DNA of 64,000 nt from Hyphomicrobium sp. D-2 (GCF_029872155.1 NZ_JARXLA010000008.1:746501-810500), one strand, 5' to 3'. Shown: positions 51,868-61,061, counted from the stretch's first letter. Notes: generated from the sequence alone by a model not told the origin. A program made the numbers and translations.

Positions 51868-53547
51868 ATGGCCGAGACCGCTCCCGAGCTGCCGCCCAGA
51901 GAAGGGATGGAATTCGACGTCGTTATCGTCGGGGCAGGTCCTGCCGGGCTCAGTGCCGCTATTCGCCTTAAGCAGCTCGCCGCAGAGGCGCGAACCGAGC
52001 TTTCGGTGGTCGTGGTCGAGAAGGGCTCGGAGGTCGGCGCCCATATTCTTTCCGGCGCTGTGATCGACCCCAAGGGTATCAACCGCCTCATTCCGGATTG
52101 GAAGGAGAAGGGTGCGCCGATCGATACGGAAGTGAAGGATGACCGTTTCTACTTCCTGACGGCCACCAAGTCGTTGCGGCTGCCCAACTTCTTGATGCCG
52201 CCGCTGATGAACAATCACGGCAACTATATCGTCAGCCTCGGCGCGCTGTGCGCATGGCTGGGTGAGCAGGCGACCGAGCTGGGTGTCGAGATCTATCCGG
52301 GCTTTGCGGCCAGCGAGGTTCTCTACGACGAAAACGGCGCCGTTGTGGGCATTGCGACGGGTGACATGGGCATCGGCCGTGACGGCCAGCCCACCGACAA
52401 CTTCGTGCGCGGCATGGAACTGCGCGGCAAATACACGTTCTTTGCCGAGGGCGCCCGCGGCTCGCTGAGCAAGCAACTGATTGAGCAGTTCAAGCTGACG
52501 GAAGGCCGGGAAAGCCAGAAATTCGGCATTGGTCTCAAGGAGTTGTGGCGGATCGCGCCGGAGAAGCACAAGCCCGGTCTGGTGCAGCACTCATTCGGCT
52601 GGCCGTTGGACAGCCGCACCGGGGGTGGCTCGTTCCTTTATCACTACGGCGACAACCTCGTTTCGGTCGGCTTCGTGCTGCACCTGAACTACGAAAATCC
52701 GTATCTGTCGCCTTACGAGGAGTTCCAGCGCTTCAAGACCCATCCGGCGATCCGTGACACCTTCGAGGGTGGCAAGCGCATGGGCTATGGCGCGCGCGCG
52801 CTGACCGAGGGCGGCTGGCAGTCGGTGCCGAAGCTCACGTTCCCCGGTGGTGTGCTACTGGGATGCTCGGCCGGCTTCATGAACCTGCCGCGCATCAAGG
52901 GCAGCCACAACGCCATGCTTTCCGGTATGGCAGCGGCGGAAGCGGCGTTCGCCGCTATGGCCGAGGGCCGCCAGCAGGATGAGCTGACCGCCTATTCCGA
53001 AGCGGTCGAAAACGGCGACATCGCCCGCGACCTGAAGCCGGTGCGCAATGTTAAGCCGCTGTGGTCGCGCTTCGGCACCTTTATCGGCTTCCCGTTCGCT
53101 GGCCTCGATATGTGGCTGAATACTCTGATCCCGGGCGGGCTGCGCTTCACGCTCAGCCACCGCAAGCCGGACTATGCAACGCTGAAGCGGGCGGAAAAGG
53201 CCAAGCCGATCGAGTATCCCAAGCCCGACGGTGTGCTGACCTTCGACCGCCTGACGAACGTGTCGTTCTCGGGCACCAACCATGAGGAAGAGCAGCCGGT
53301 TCACCTGAAGCTGACCGATCCGGCGCTGCCGATCTCCATCAACCTGCCGGAATTCGCCGAGCCAGCTCAGCGTTATTGCCCGGCTGGCGTCTATGAGATC
53401 GTGGTGGAAGCGGACGGCGAGCCGCGCTTCCAGATTAACGCCCAGAATTGCGTCCACTGCAAAACCTGCGATATCAAGGATCCGAGCCAAAACATCACCT
53501 GGGTGTGCCCGGAGGGCGGCGGAGGCCCCAACTACGCGGGCATGTGA
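51868..53547 (+). CDS. Electron transfer flavoprotein-ubiquinone oxidoreductase
   Basis: A 559-residue ETF-QO. The N-terminal FAD domain has VVIVGAGPAGLSAAIRLKQL and GSEVGAHILSGAVIDPKG; the ubiquinone-binding region (about 230-430) follows; the C-terminal [4Fe-4S] ferredoxin-like domain has NCVHCKTCDIKDPSQNITWVC then PEGGGGP. It passes electrons from acyl-CoA and amino-acid dehydrogenases, via ETF, to membrane ubiquinone. Start ATG 51868 is preceded by GAGGTGA; the long upstream frame to 51598 is rejected. Divergent from udg. Confidence 0.96.
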   Translation: MAETAPELPPREGMEFDVVIVGAGPAGLSAAIRLKQLAAEARTELSVVVVEKGSEVGAHILSGAVIDPKGINRLIPDWKEKGAPIDTEVKDDRFYFLTATKSLRLPNFLMPPLMNNHGNYIVSLGALCAWLGEQATELGVEIYPGFAASEVLYDENGAVVGIATGDMGIGRDGQPTDNFVRGMELRGKYTFFAEGARGSLSKQLIEQFKLTEGRESQKFGIGLKELWRIAPEKHKPGLVQHSFGWPLDSRTGGGSFLYHYGDNLVSVGFVLHLNYENPYLSPYEEFQRFKTHPAIRDTFEGGKRMGYGARALTEGGWQSVPKLTFPGGVLLGCSAGFMNLPRIKGSHNAMLSGMAAAEAAFAAMAEGRQQDELTAYSEAVENGDIARDLKPVRNVKPLWSRFGTFIGFPFAGLDMWLNTLIPGGLRFTLSHRKPDYATLKRAEKAKPIEYPKPDGVLTFDRLTNVSFSGTNHEEEQPVHLKLTDPALPISINLPEFAEPAQRYCPAGVYEIVVEADGEPRFQINAQNCVHCKTCDIKDPSQNITWVCPEGGGGPNYAGM

Positions 53548-53601
53548 GGCTGCGTTTGAGGCCGGGTAACCCGTGCTTCCAACCCTGCTTCGGCATATTT
53601 C

Positions 53602-53635
53602 GGCATTTGCCGCCACAATTGAGTCGGCAAATGCC
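53602..53635. repeat. Perfect 11-bp inverted repeat downstream of ETF-QO
   Basis: GGCATTTGCCG and CGGCAAATGCC flank a 12-bp spacer, 55 bp after the ETF-QO stop. There is no T-run, so it is not a standard terminator; it may be an mRNA 3'-end hairpin or an operator in the upstream region of the TPR gene. Confidence 0.6.
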
Positions 53636-53827
53636 CCCGGTGCCATCGCAGGACCGCAATTCACCTCAACTGTGGAAGGCTGGCCCTAAACGCATGAGGG
53701 GTGTGGGCTTTTCCCGTAAGATTTGCAGATTCAACGTTACTCAAGCCCGCTGTCGCCAAATCATCGGGTTGTTTGCCAGTCTGTCACCTGCGGGAATCGG
53801 CCCACAGCCTCCAAAGGATGAGTTTGA

Positions 53828-55624
53828 ATGCCGTCCAGCCTTCGCAAGCTGTTGCACGCCACGGCCTTTGCCGGTTGTGCGTTTGTCGTAACCCTCAGCG
53901 CCGCGCAGGCCGCGACCGGGTTCTCCACGAAAGTCACTTCGCACTCGCTGCTGGGCAGCTATCTGGCCGCCAATATGGCCAGGAATGCCAACGACACTTC
54001 TAATGCCGCGAGCTTTTATCAGAGCGCCCTGGCGCTCGATCCCAACAATCCTGTCCTGATCGAGCAGGCGTTCCAGATCGAGACCGCCGCGGGCAACTGG
54101 GAGCGTGCGGTGCCTCTGGCGCGCAAGCTGCTGGAGAAGGATGAAGACAATCGCATGGCCCATCTGCTGTTGGGCATCGATAGCTTCAAGCGCGGCGACT
54201 ACAAGAAAGCCGACGTGTCGTTGCTCCGGGCCAGCGATGGGCCGATCGGTGAGCTGACAAGCACGCTGGCCCGCGCTTGGGCGGCTGCGGCCTCTGGCAA
54301 TGGGCAGCGCGCCATCAAGCTGCTGTCGAAGCCGCGTCAGGCTGAGTGGGCGCAGTTCTATCTGAATTATCACAAGGCGCTGATCGCCGATGTGCTTGGC
54401 GATACCAAAGAGGCTGCAACAGCCTACGAGCACTCGGTGCGTCAGGACGCGAGCACGCTGCGTATCGCTTTGGCCTATGCGCGTCACGCTGCCCATCATG
54501 GCGATGTGAAGCGCGCCAACGAAATTCTGGATACCTACGCCGATCGTGGCCAGCCGGAACCGCACATTCTGGTGCGTGAGCTGCGCGACGAACTGAAGAA
54601 TGACAAGGTGAAGGCGCCGCTGATCGCCAGCACCGCCAACGAAGGCATGGCCGAGGTTTTCTATGGCCTGGGTGAGGCGCTGACGAGCGAAGGCGGCGTC
54701 GGCATGGGCATTCTTTATCTGCAGCTTGCGCTCTATGCCGATCCCAAGCACGCGTTCGCGCTTGCTGCTCTGGCAAGTGCCTATGAGAACGCGCAGCGCT
54801 ATCAGGACGCCATCGACGCGTACGATCGCATCCCGCAGAACACCGCACTGCAGAGCGCCATCGATATCCGCAAGGCGTTCGATCTCAATTCGCTTGAACG
54901 GCCGGATGAAGCGATTGCGATCCTTGAGAAGCTTTCCGCCAAGTACCCCGATGACCTCAAGCCGCTCGATGCGCTTGGTAGCATCCTGCGCGCGGGCAAG
55001 CGCTATGACGAAGCGGCGGAAGTTTATACGCGCGCCATCAAGCTGATCCCGGAGCCGGATCGGCGTCACTGGAACATCTTCTACGCTCGCGGCACCTGCT
55101 ACGAGCGCTTGAAGAAGTGGTCGCAGGCGGAAGCCGATCTCAAGAAAGCGCTCGAGCTTTATCCAGATCAGCCGCTGACGCTGAACTATCTTGGCTATAG
55201 CTGGATCGACCAGAACATGAACCTCAAGGAGGGCATGGAACTGATCGAGAAGGCCGTCGCGCTGAAGCCGGATGATGGCTACATCGTCGATAGCCTTGGC
55301 TGGGCGCATTACAAGCTGGGCAACTTCGCCGAGGCGGTTCGCTTCCTTGAGCGCGCGGTTGAGCTGAAGCCGCAGGATCCGGTGCTGAACGACCATCTGG
55401 GCGATGCGCTATGGCAGGTTGGTCGCGAGCGTGAGGCCCGCTTCCAGTGGGATCAGGCGCTGACGCTTGAGCCGGAGCCGGAAGAGATCGACAAGATCAA
55501 GAAGAAGCTGGCCGAAGGTATGCCCGGCAGCGTGCAGCTTGGTGTTGGCCAGCGCGAGACCAAAAAGAAGGACAGCGCCGACCCGCAGAAGCAAACCAAG
55601 CTCAGCCCGGGCATGGTGGAGTGA
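53828..55624 (+). CDS. Periplasmic tetratricopeptide repeat protein
   Basis: A 598-residue exported TPR protein. The signal peptide (about 1-28, LLHATAFAGCAFVVTLSAAQA) precedes about ten TPR-like helix pairs spread along the protein: AASFYQSALALDPNNPVLIEQAF, AVRFLERAVELKPQDPVLNDHLGDAL, AEADLKKALELYPDQPLTLNYLGYSW. Such long TPR proteins assemble complexes at the envelope; the family around the text YLGYSWIDQNMNL occurs in many Alphaproteobacteria upstream of ispE. The role is not established. It is followed by a weak terminator and then ispE. Confidence 0.9.
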   Translation: MPSSLRKLLHATAFAGCAFVVTLSAAQAATGFSTKVTSHSLLGSYLAANMARNANDTSNAASFYQSALALDPNNPVLIEQAFQIETAAGNWERAVPLARKLLEKDEDNRMAHLLLGIDSFKRGDYKKADVSLLRASDGPIGELTSTLARAWAAAASGNGQRAIKLLSKPRQAEWAQFYLNYHKALIADVLGDTKEAATAYEHSVRQDASTLRIALAYARHAAHHGDVKRANEILDTYADRGQPEPHILVRELRDELKNDKVKAPLIASTANEGMAEVFYGLGEALTSEGGVGMGILYLQLALYADPKHAFALAALASAYENAQRYQDAIDAYDRIPQNTALQSAIDIRKAFDLNSLERPDEAIAILEKLSAKYPDDLKPLDALGSILRAGKRYDEAAEVYTRAIKLIPEPDRRHWNIFYARGTCYERLKKWSQAEADLKKALELYPDQPLTLNYLGYSWIDQNMNLKEGMELIEKAVALKPDDGYIVDSLGWAHYKLGNFAEAVRFLERAVELKPQDPVLNDHLGDALWQVGREREARFQWDQALTLEPEPEEIDKIKKKLAEGMPGSVQLGVGQRETKKKDSADPQKQTKLSPGMVE

Positions 55625-55676
55625 TCCGGCGCCGTTGAAGGTTGTTGCGGTTCCTTCATCGCGCATTGAAATCAGA

Positions 55677-55705
55677 AGAGCCTCCGATCGCATCGGGGGC
55701 TCTTT
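55677..55705 (+). terminator. Intrinsic terminator downstream of the TPR gene
   Basis: AGAGCCTCCGAT-CGC-ATCGGGGGCTCTTT, strong stem, short T-run. Confidence 0.75.
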
Positions 55706-55824
55706 GCATTTGGACGCCCGCGACCTATGCAGGAGGTATTCGGTCTGGAGCCGAGCGGCGGTGAATGTAAGCGCGGCTCAGTCTGTGAACCGGCGTCCCT
55801 ATGTGACGTACACACGGTGGCTCG

Positions 55825-56703
55825 ATGGGTGATCTAGAAATGACCATCACGGAGCGCGCTCGCGCCAAGATCAACCTGACGCTGCGGGTTCTGGGGCGCC
55901 GGGCGGACGGCTACCACACACTGGAAAGCCTCATCGTGTTCGCCGATGTGGGCGATGACGTGCGTTTTCATTCGGGCGCACCGACAGCTGTGCGGATGCA
56001 CGGGCGGTTTGCGGAAGCGATAGCGGGCGGCAACCTGATCGATACGGCGTTGGCGCGCCTTGCTGCTGCCGATCCCGAGCTGACGCTGGGCAGCGTTGAG
56101 GTTGAAAAGCTGCTGCCGATCGCGGCCGGGATTGGTGGCGGTTCAGCCGATGCCGCCGCAGTGCTGCGCGCGGTCCGGCGTGTCAATCCCGAGAGCGTGG
56201 CACCGTGGGATGACATCGCTGCGCGGCTTGGTGCCGATGTCACCGTTTGTCTGGCGAACCGCTCTTCGTTCGTGTGGGGCGTCGGCGAGCGTATCGCTCC
56301 AGCGGAAGGCCTGCCGCTTTTGCATGCGGTGCTTGTCTGTCCGATGGGGGCTGCGCCGATGGGCAAAACGCGTGCGGTATTCTCTCAGCTATCGCTGTCG
56401 CCGGCCGGACCGACTGTTGATCCCGAGCCGTTGCCACGGTTCACCGATGTGGCAGGGCTGATCGATTATATGCGTTCCATCGGCAATGATCTGAACGCGC
56501 CTGCGCTTGCGGTGACGCCGGTGTGTGCCGAAGTGGAAGCTGCGCTGAAAGCGGTGACAGGTTGTCTTTATGTGGCGCTTTCCGGTGCCGGGCCGACCAG
56601 CTTCGGCATATTCGCCGATGCGGATAGCGCTCGGGCGGCAGCAGCATCGCTGCAGGCGCAGCACCCCGAATGGTGGGTGGCGCCGGTGGTTCTGGGCGAG
56701 TGA
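55825..56703 (+). CDS. ispE: 4-diphosphocytidyl-2-C-methyl-D-erythritol kinase
   Basis: A 292-residue GHMP kinase of the MEP isoprenoid pathway. The N-terminus ERARAKINLTLRVLGRRADGYH is diagnostic, and the ATP-binding loop is LPIAAGIGGGSADAAAVLRA. The C-terminal GHMP domain has YVALSGAGPTSFGIF. It phosphorylates CDP-ME. Start ATG 55825; ATG 55840 is in frame and may be the true one (MTITERARAKINL), as no ribosome site is strong at either. It follows the TPR gene by 200 bp and a terminator, so it is probably transcribed separately. Confidence 0.95.
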   Translation: MGDLEMTITERARAKINLTLRVLGRRADGYHTLESLIVFADVGDDVRFHSGAPTAVRMHGRFAEAIAGGNLIDTALARLAAADPELTLGSVEVEKLLPIAAGIGGGSADAAAVLRAVRRVNPESVAPWDDIAARLGADVTVCLANRSSFVWGVGERIAPAEGLPLLHAVLVCPMGAAPMGKTRAVFSQLSLSPAGPTVDPEPLPRFTDVAGLIDYMRSIGNDLNAPALAVTPVCAEVEAALKAVTGCLYVALSGAGPTSFGIFADADSARAAAASLQAQHPEWWVAPVVLGE

Positions 56704-56764
56704 TGAGCGTTACGCGAGCGATCGGCGGGAGCCGCTCGCGTCGCTGAGGCCGTTGTTATCGCGA

Positions 56765-57310
56765 TCAGCAGAAGAAGCAGTTGCGGCAGGCGGTGGCAGC
56801 TTCGTTGATCTGGCCGCTCATGATCTTGGAGTATTCGGTCAGCTTCGGCTTGAAGCGCTCACAAATCGTCTTCTTGGCTTCTTCCTCGCCGTGCAGCGTC
56901 TGCCACTGCTTCAGATATTCGCCCTTCTGGGAACGGAACTTGGAGAATACCTTTTTCAGCGATGCAGCTTCAACGCACGAGCCAACTGCGTTCAGCGCCC
57001 GCCGCTGCAGGTTCAGCTTGATGCCGCAGAATTCCTGCAAGGCATCGACGGTGGCGTATTCTTCAACCAGCTTCCACAGATTGGCCTGCTCCTTGGCGCT
57101 CATGTCGCCGATGCCAAGCTTGGTCAGCGTGAAAAGCGGTGTTTGAGCCGATGTAATCTGGCGCGGAGCCAGCAGCGCGCCGGGAGAAGATACGGCCTTG
57201 GCTGCGGCCGCACCTAGCACTGCAAAGCAGATCAAGGCCAACAGCCAGCCGCCCGGTTTGAGCATGCGCGCGACGTGATGCTGAAGCGACGACACAGCCA
57301 TTTTCCTCAC
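56765..57310 (-). CDS. Small exported protein of unknown function with Cys-rich C-terminus
   Basis: A 181-residue protein. A signal anchor or peptide (about 18-40, GGWLLALICFAVLGAAAAKA) precedes a helical, charged body with cysteines in EFCGIKLN, VGSCVEA and TICERFK and ends in CRNCFFC. Several cysteines are spaced as in small disulfide-bonded periplasmic proteins. I recognise no family. The start may be GTG 57310 (GGAG 5 bp before it) or ATG 57301. It is convergent with ispE and lies next to the long-chain prenyl synthase on the same strand, without evident functional link. Confidence 0.68.
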   Translation of the reverse strand: MRKMAVSSLQHHVARMLKPGGWLLALICFAVLGAAAAKAVSSPGALLAPRQITSAQTPLFTLTKLGIGDMSAKEQANLWKLVEEYATVDALQEFCGIKLNLQRRALNAVGSCVEAASLKKVFSKFRSQKGEYLKQWQTLHGEEEAKKTICERFKPKLTEYSKIMSGQINEAATACRNCFFC

Positions 57311-57387
57311 GAATTCTCCGAAAGCGGATCGACTCTAGGATGCCGCCGCAGGGTGAGCAATATCGGCACGATGGGTCGGGTGATTTT

Positions 57388-58482
57388 TCAGTGCGAGCGA
57401 TGCAGACAGAACGCGATGACTTCCTGCATGGCGGCTTTCTCCGGACGGTCAGAGAAAATGCCAAGAGCGTCATGCGCAATGGCGCCATAGGAACGGGCGC
57501 GCTCCATCGTGGCTTCCAGCGCCTTGTGCTGCTTCATCAGCCCGATGGCATGTTCGAGGTCGCCGTCCTCGATCTTGCCTTCGGCGATGGTGCGCTTCCA
57601 GAACTGGCGCTCTTCGGCGTTGCCACGGCGGAACGACAGGATGACCGGCAGAGTTATCTTGCCTTCGCGGAAATCGTCGCCGGTTGATTTGCCCAGATTG
57701 GCGCTGTCGCCGGAATAATCGAGCGCGTCGTCAACAAGCTGGAACGCGAGACCAAGATTGCGGCCATAGGCTCGCAGCGCCATTTGCTCGGCCACCGGGC
57801 GGCTCGAAATCGCAGCGCCAACTTCGGCGGCGGCTGAGAACAGAGCGGCGGTCTTGGCATTGATGATCGCGAGGTACTCATCCTCAGTGGTGGCCGTGTT
57901 GTTGGCGGCGGCGAGCTGCATGACCTCGCCTTCAGCGATCACAGCAGCGGCGTTGGAAAGGATTTTCAGCACCGGCAGCGAGCCGACATCCACCAGCATG
58001 CGGAAAGCCTGGCCGAGCAGGAAATCGCCCACCAGCACGCTGGCTTGATTGCCCCACAGCATGCGCGCGGTTTTCTTGCCCCGGCGAAGGCCGCTTTCAT
58101 CTACGACATCGTCGTGCAGCAACGTCGCCGTGTGCATGAACTCGATAGCACTCGCAACGCGAACATGGCCCGCGCCTTCGTAATCGCAGAGTTTGCAGGC
58201 CGCCAGCGCCAGCATCGGCCGCAGCCGCTTGCCACCGGAATCGATGAGGTGATGGGCCAGTTCAGGTATCAGCTCGACGTCTGAAACCTGTTTGTCCAGG
58301 ATGATGCGGTTGATGGCCTCCATGTCGCTGGCCACCAAGTCGAACAGCGGTTGCAAGCTGGCCGGTGGGGTGCGAGCGGCATCGAGGGGAATGATCTGTG
58401 CCGAGGGCCTGTTTCCGAGCAGGTTTTTATTGCGGTTATATAGCGTCTGACCGCCCGCAAGCACACATGAAGTTTGCCGCAA
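57388..58482 (-). CDS. Long-chain (octa-/decaprenyl) diphosphate synthase
   Basis: A 364-residue trans-prenyl synthase with the longer build of quinone side-chain synthases. First aspartate-rich motif: MHTATLLHDDVVDESGLRRG; second: FQLVDDALDYSGDSANLGKSTGDDFREGK. IPP-binding text GGKRLRPMLALAACKL is present. Absence of the DDxxxxD insertion in motif 1, unlike ispA here, fits long-chain enzymes that make the isoprenoid tail of ubiquinone. Chain length (C40 or C50) cannot be read from the sequence. Start uncertain: TTG 58482 or GTG 58464, neither with a good ribosome site. Divergent from the DUF2007 gene, an order typical of Hyphomicrobiales. Confidence 0.92.
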   Translation of the reverse strand: MRQTSCVLAGGQTLYNRNKNLLGNRPSAQIIPLDAARTPPASLQPLFDLVASDMEAINRIILDKQVSDVELIPELAHHLIDSGGKRLRPMLALAACKLCDYEGAGHVRVASAIEFMHTATLLHDDVVDESGLRRGKKTARMLWGNQASVLVGDFLLGQAFRMLVDVGSLPVLKILSNAAAVIAEGEVMQLAAANNTATTEDEYLAIINAKTAALFSAAAEVGAAISSRPVAEQMALRAYGRNLGLAFQLVDDALDYSGDSANLGKSTGDDFREGKITLPVILSFRRGNAEERQFWKRTIAEGKIEDGDLEHAIGLMKQHKALEATMERARSYGAIAHDALGIFSDRPEKAAMQEVIAFCLHRSH

Positions 58483-58508
58483 GGCGCTGTTGGTTTTATC
58501 TTACCCCA

Positions 58509-58733
58509 ATGCGCGATCTCGTGGCGACTAACGACCCCATACTTTTGAGTTACCTGTTGGCGATATTACGCGAAGCAGGCATCGAGGCCTTTGTTTTTGA
58601 CCGAAACATGAGCTCCGTCCAGGGCAGCCTCGGTGCCGTTACGCAGCGGGTTTCGGTCCCCGAAGACCACTGGGAAGCAGCAAAAAGGCTGCTGATCGAG
58701 GCGGATCTCGGCCAATGGATACTCGAAACCTGA
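58509..58733 (+). CDS. DUF2007 family protein
   Basis: A 74-residue single-domain DUF2007 protein: MRDLVATNDPILLSYLLAILREAGIEAFVFD, then VSVPEDHWEAAKRLLIEADLG. The fold is a ferredoxin-like putative signal-transducing domain of the type often linked with prenyl synthase or methyltransferase genes. Function unknown. The start ATG 58509 gives the normal N-terminus; longer frames upstream overlap the prenyl synthase gene antisense and are rejected. It is divergent from the prenyl synthase gene and upstream of the TrmN6-like gene. Confidence 0.88.
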   Translation: MRDLVATNDPILLSYLLAILREAGIEAFVFDRNMSSVQGSLGAVTQRVSVPEDHWEAAKRLLIEADLGQWILET

Positions 58734-58866
58734 AGTAAGGCCCTGAACGGGCTGGGGCATCAGGAGCTTTTGCTGGGTGGCCCATTGTCCATCCCGGCGT
58801 GACAATACGCATCAATGGCGTTCCGGCGCTGCATGGCGGCGAATAGCTGGTTTCGAGGATCGCGGG

Positions 58867-59712
58867 ATGGCAACTGAAGTCGGCGATGTCGAAGCGGCGT
58901 CTCGCCTGAGCGGGGCGATCGATGCTCCAGAAACCGACCGGGATGGGGATCTGACCGACGACGCCTTTCTCGGCGGCGCGCTTGCCCTCCTGCAAATGCG
59001 CTCCGGCTATCGGGCCGGACTGGACGCGGTGATGCTCGCGGCGGCTGTTGCGCCTGCGGGTGATGATGCCTTGCGGGTTTTGGATGTCGGTGCTGGTGTT
59101 GGAACGGCCGGGCTGTGCGTGGCGCGGCGTCTGCCCATGGCGGAAGTTGCGTTGCTGGAGCGTGAACCCGAACTCGCGGAACTGGCTGCGCGTAATATCG
59201 AACGCAACGATCTTGGCTTACGCGTCCGCGCCATGGCCGGTTCAGTGGGTGCGGCGGTAGCGGATTTGCGGGCGCTTGGCCTTGCCGACGAGAGCTTTTC
59301 GCACGTCATCGCCAACCCGCCCTATTACGACGTCAGCGCTGGCACCGTCGCGCCTGACAGGCTTAAAGCCGGTGCGCATGCCATGGACGGCGACGGATTG
59401 GAGCGCTGGGCGCGTTTTATGGCCCGGATGGCGCGTCCATTGGGGGTGGCTGTTGTTGTACACCGGGCCGATGCCTTGCCGCAGTTGCTGCAAGCATTTG
59501 GACAGCGCTTCGGCGCGATCACGATCCTGCCGCTGCATCCGCGTGAGGGCGAACCGGCCAGCCGTGTGCTGATGCGCGGGGTGAAGGGCAGCCGCGCGCC
59601 GCTGCGCATAATGCAGGGCTTTGTCCTGCATGGCGAAGGCAACGCCTTTACGCCCGAAGCCCAGGAAATACTCCGCAACGGCGGCCCGTTGTTGCCGCTG
59701 ATGGGGAAGTGA
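58867..59712 (+). CDS. TrmN6-like SAM-dependent methyltransferase
   Basis: A 281-residue class I methyltransferase. Motif I is LRVLDVGAGVGTAGLCVARRL, and the catalytic NPPY-type motif is VIANPPYYDVSAG, which marks N6-adenine or N5-glutamine methyltransferases. It matches the tRNA(Val) m6A37 methyltransferase family TrmN6 (YfiC), including ILPLHPREGEPASRVLMRGVKG near the C-terminus. Start ATG 58867 follows GAGG at 8 bp; the longer frame from 58777 is not supported. Order prenyl synthase-DUF2007-methyltransferase-S49 peptidase is common in Hyphomicrobiales. Confidence 0.9.
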   Translation: MATEVGDVEAASRLSGAIDAPETDRDGDLTDDAFLGGALALLQMRSGYRAGLDAVMLAAAVAPAGDDALRVLDVGAGVGTAGLCVARRLPMAEVALLEREPELAELAARNIERNDLGLRVRAMAGSVGAAVADLRALGLADESFSHVIANPPYYDVSAGTVAPDRLKAGAHAMDGDGLERWARFMARMARPLGVAVVVHRADALPQLLQAFGQRFGAITILPLHPREGEPASRVLMRGVKGSRAPLRIMQGFVLHGEGNAFTPEAQEILRNGGPLLPLMGK

Positions 59713-59809
59713 TTGGCCAACCGGAAGCGGCTGCATTGCGTGTCACGTAGCACGTGCACTGGAGCTGCAACTCAATTCGATAACGGTTCGTTCGGTGCAG
59801 GTGCCTACA

Positions 59810-59909
59810 GTGCTTCCGGAAAAGTGGGAACCGGTTTCCGACCAGAAGCACGACACAACAGACATCTAGAAGCCATTCCGCATTCAACGAAATGCTGAAA
59901 GGCTCTAGA
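59810..59909. repeat. Dispersed intergenic double-hairpin repeat, copy 3
   Basis: Left hairpin begins GTGCTTCCGGAAAAGTGGG and ends CAGAAGCAC; right hairpin AGCCATTCCGCATTCAACG with the end GCTGAAAGGCT. Nearly identical to 23346-23443. It lies between the methyltransferase and S49 peptidase genes and ends about 45 bp before the peptidase start. Confidence 0.85.
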
Positions 59910-59954
59910 TCTTCGCGCGCGCCTAATTTCAAATATGCCAGGAGGCAGCAAGGA

Positions 59955-60797
59955 ATGTGGTTTCTTCGCCAGAATACAGTTGTTCCGGTGCTGCGGTTTT
60001 CAGGCCCGATCGGAATGGCGACGCCGCTGCGTCCGGGGCTATCCATCGGCACGGCGGCATCGGCGATTGAAAAAGCGTTCGAGCTTTCGAAATGTCCTGC
60101 TGTGGCGATCGTCATCAATTCGCCGGGCGGCTCGGCGGTTCAGTCGAGCCTGATCTTCAAGCGCATCCGGCAACTCGCCGACGAGAAGAAGAAAACCGTC
60201 TACGTGTTCTGCGAAGATGCGGCAGCGTCAGGTGGCTATTATCTCGCGGTGGCGGGCGATGAGATCTATGCCGACGCATCATCCATCGTCGGTTCCATCG
60301 GTGTGATTTCGGCCGGTTTCGGTTTTGAAAAGGCGATCGAGAAGCTCGGTATCGAGCGGCGCGTATATACCGCTGGCGAAATGAAGGACACGCTCGATCC
60401 GTTCCTGCCCGAACGCGCGCAAGATGTGGCGCGCATCAAGGCGCTGCAACAGGATGTGCATGATGCTTTCATCGGCGTGGTGAAGCAGCGCCGTGCAGGT
60501 AAGTTGAAGGCGGAGGATGGCGAGCTGTTCACCGGCGCGTTCTGGTCCGGTCAGAAGGCCGTCGACCTTGGGCTCATCGACGGCATTGCCGACGTGCGTT
60601 CAAAGATGCGTGAGCTTTACGGTGAAAAGGTTCGATTGAAACCAGTTCCTCTGGATCGCGGTGGTCTTTTGTCAAGGCTGCGGCGATCTCCCGCTGCCAC
60701 AGGTTACGAGGAATTAACTGGCGGCGGTTTTGCTTTTGCCGACGATGTAATTTCCGCCATTGAGGCTCGCGGCTTGTGGGCGCGCTTCGGACTTTAA
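59955..60797 (+). CDS. S49 family serine peptidase (SppA/SohB-like)
   Basis: A 280-residue SppA-type peptidase. The catalytic serine is in CEDAAASGGYYLAVAGDEIYA, and the general-base lysine region follows SIVGSIGVISAGFGFEKAIEKLG. The oxyanion text is AIVINSPGGSAVQSS. The fold is ClpP-like. It is shorter than SppA and matches the single-domain S49 proteins that degrade signal peptides or membrane-protein fragments; no N-terminal membrane span is obvious, so it may be cytoplasmic. Start ATG 59955, with GGAGG at 9 bp and AGGA adjacent. It is followed 39 bp later by a small membrane protein. Confidence 0.92.
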   Translation: MWFLRQNTVVPVLRFSGPIGMATPLRPGLSIGTAASAIEKAFELSKCPAVAIVINSPGGSAVQSSLIFKRIRQLADEKKKTVYVFCEDAAASGGYYLAVAGDEIYADASSIVGSIGVISAGFGFEKAIEKLGIERRVYTAGEMKDTLDPFLPERAQDVARIKALQQDVHDAFIGVVKQRRAGKLKAEDGELFTGAFWSGQKAVDLGLIDGIADVRSKMRELYGEKVRLKPVPLDRGGLLSRLRRSPAATGYEELTGGGFAFADDVISAIEARGLWARFGL

Positions 60798-60836
60798 TGG
60801 CTGTCGATTGTTGCTCTTCTTGAGGGAGTTCAGCCA

Positions 60837-61061
60837 ATGCCGCATTTGATCGCTGTTGTGCTCATTGGCGCCGGTATCGTGGCTGGCGTTAAATGGATCG
60901 CGCGTGAAGTCGCCCGCGCCACCGGAGTTGATGCTTCGCAGGAAGAGATGGTGAGCAACGATCCGCTGGCCACTGTTCCGAAGGATCTGGGCGCCCTGGT
61001 GTGGGATGCCGACGCTGGCGTTTATCGCCCTGCCGTGCGTCGTACCGGCCCATTCGCCTGA
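60837..61061 (+). CDS. Small membrane-anchored protein of unknown function
   Basis: A 74-residue protein with one N-terminal hydrophobic span (about 4-19, LIAVVLIGAGIVAGVKW) and a short polar tail ending DAGVYRPAVRRTGPFA. No motif recognised; proteins of this size and shape are found between S49 peptidase and glycyl-tRNA synthetase genes in some relatives. It follows the S49 gene by 39 bp on the same strand and is probably co-transcribed. Confidence 0.6.
   Translation: MPHLIAVVLIGAGIVAGVKWIAREVARATGVDASQEEMVSNDPLATVPKDLGALVWDADAGVYRPAVRRTGPFA

Noticed and set aside
53741-55396. A 551-codon antisense frame to the TPR gene
   Set aside because: Shadow of the TPR repeats; no ribosome site or domain.
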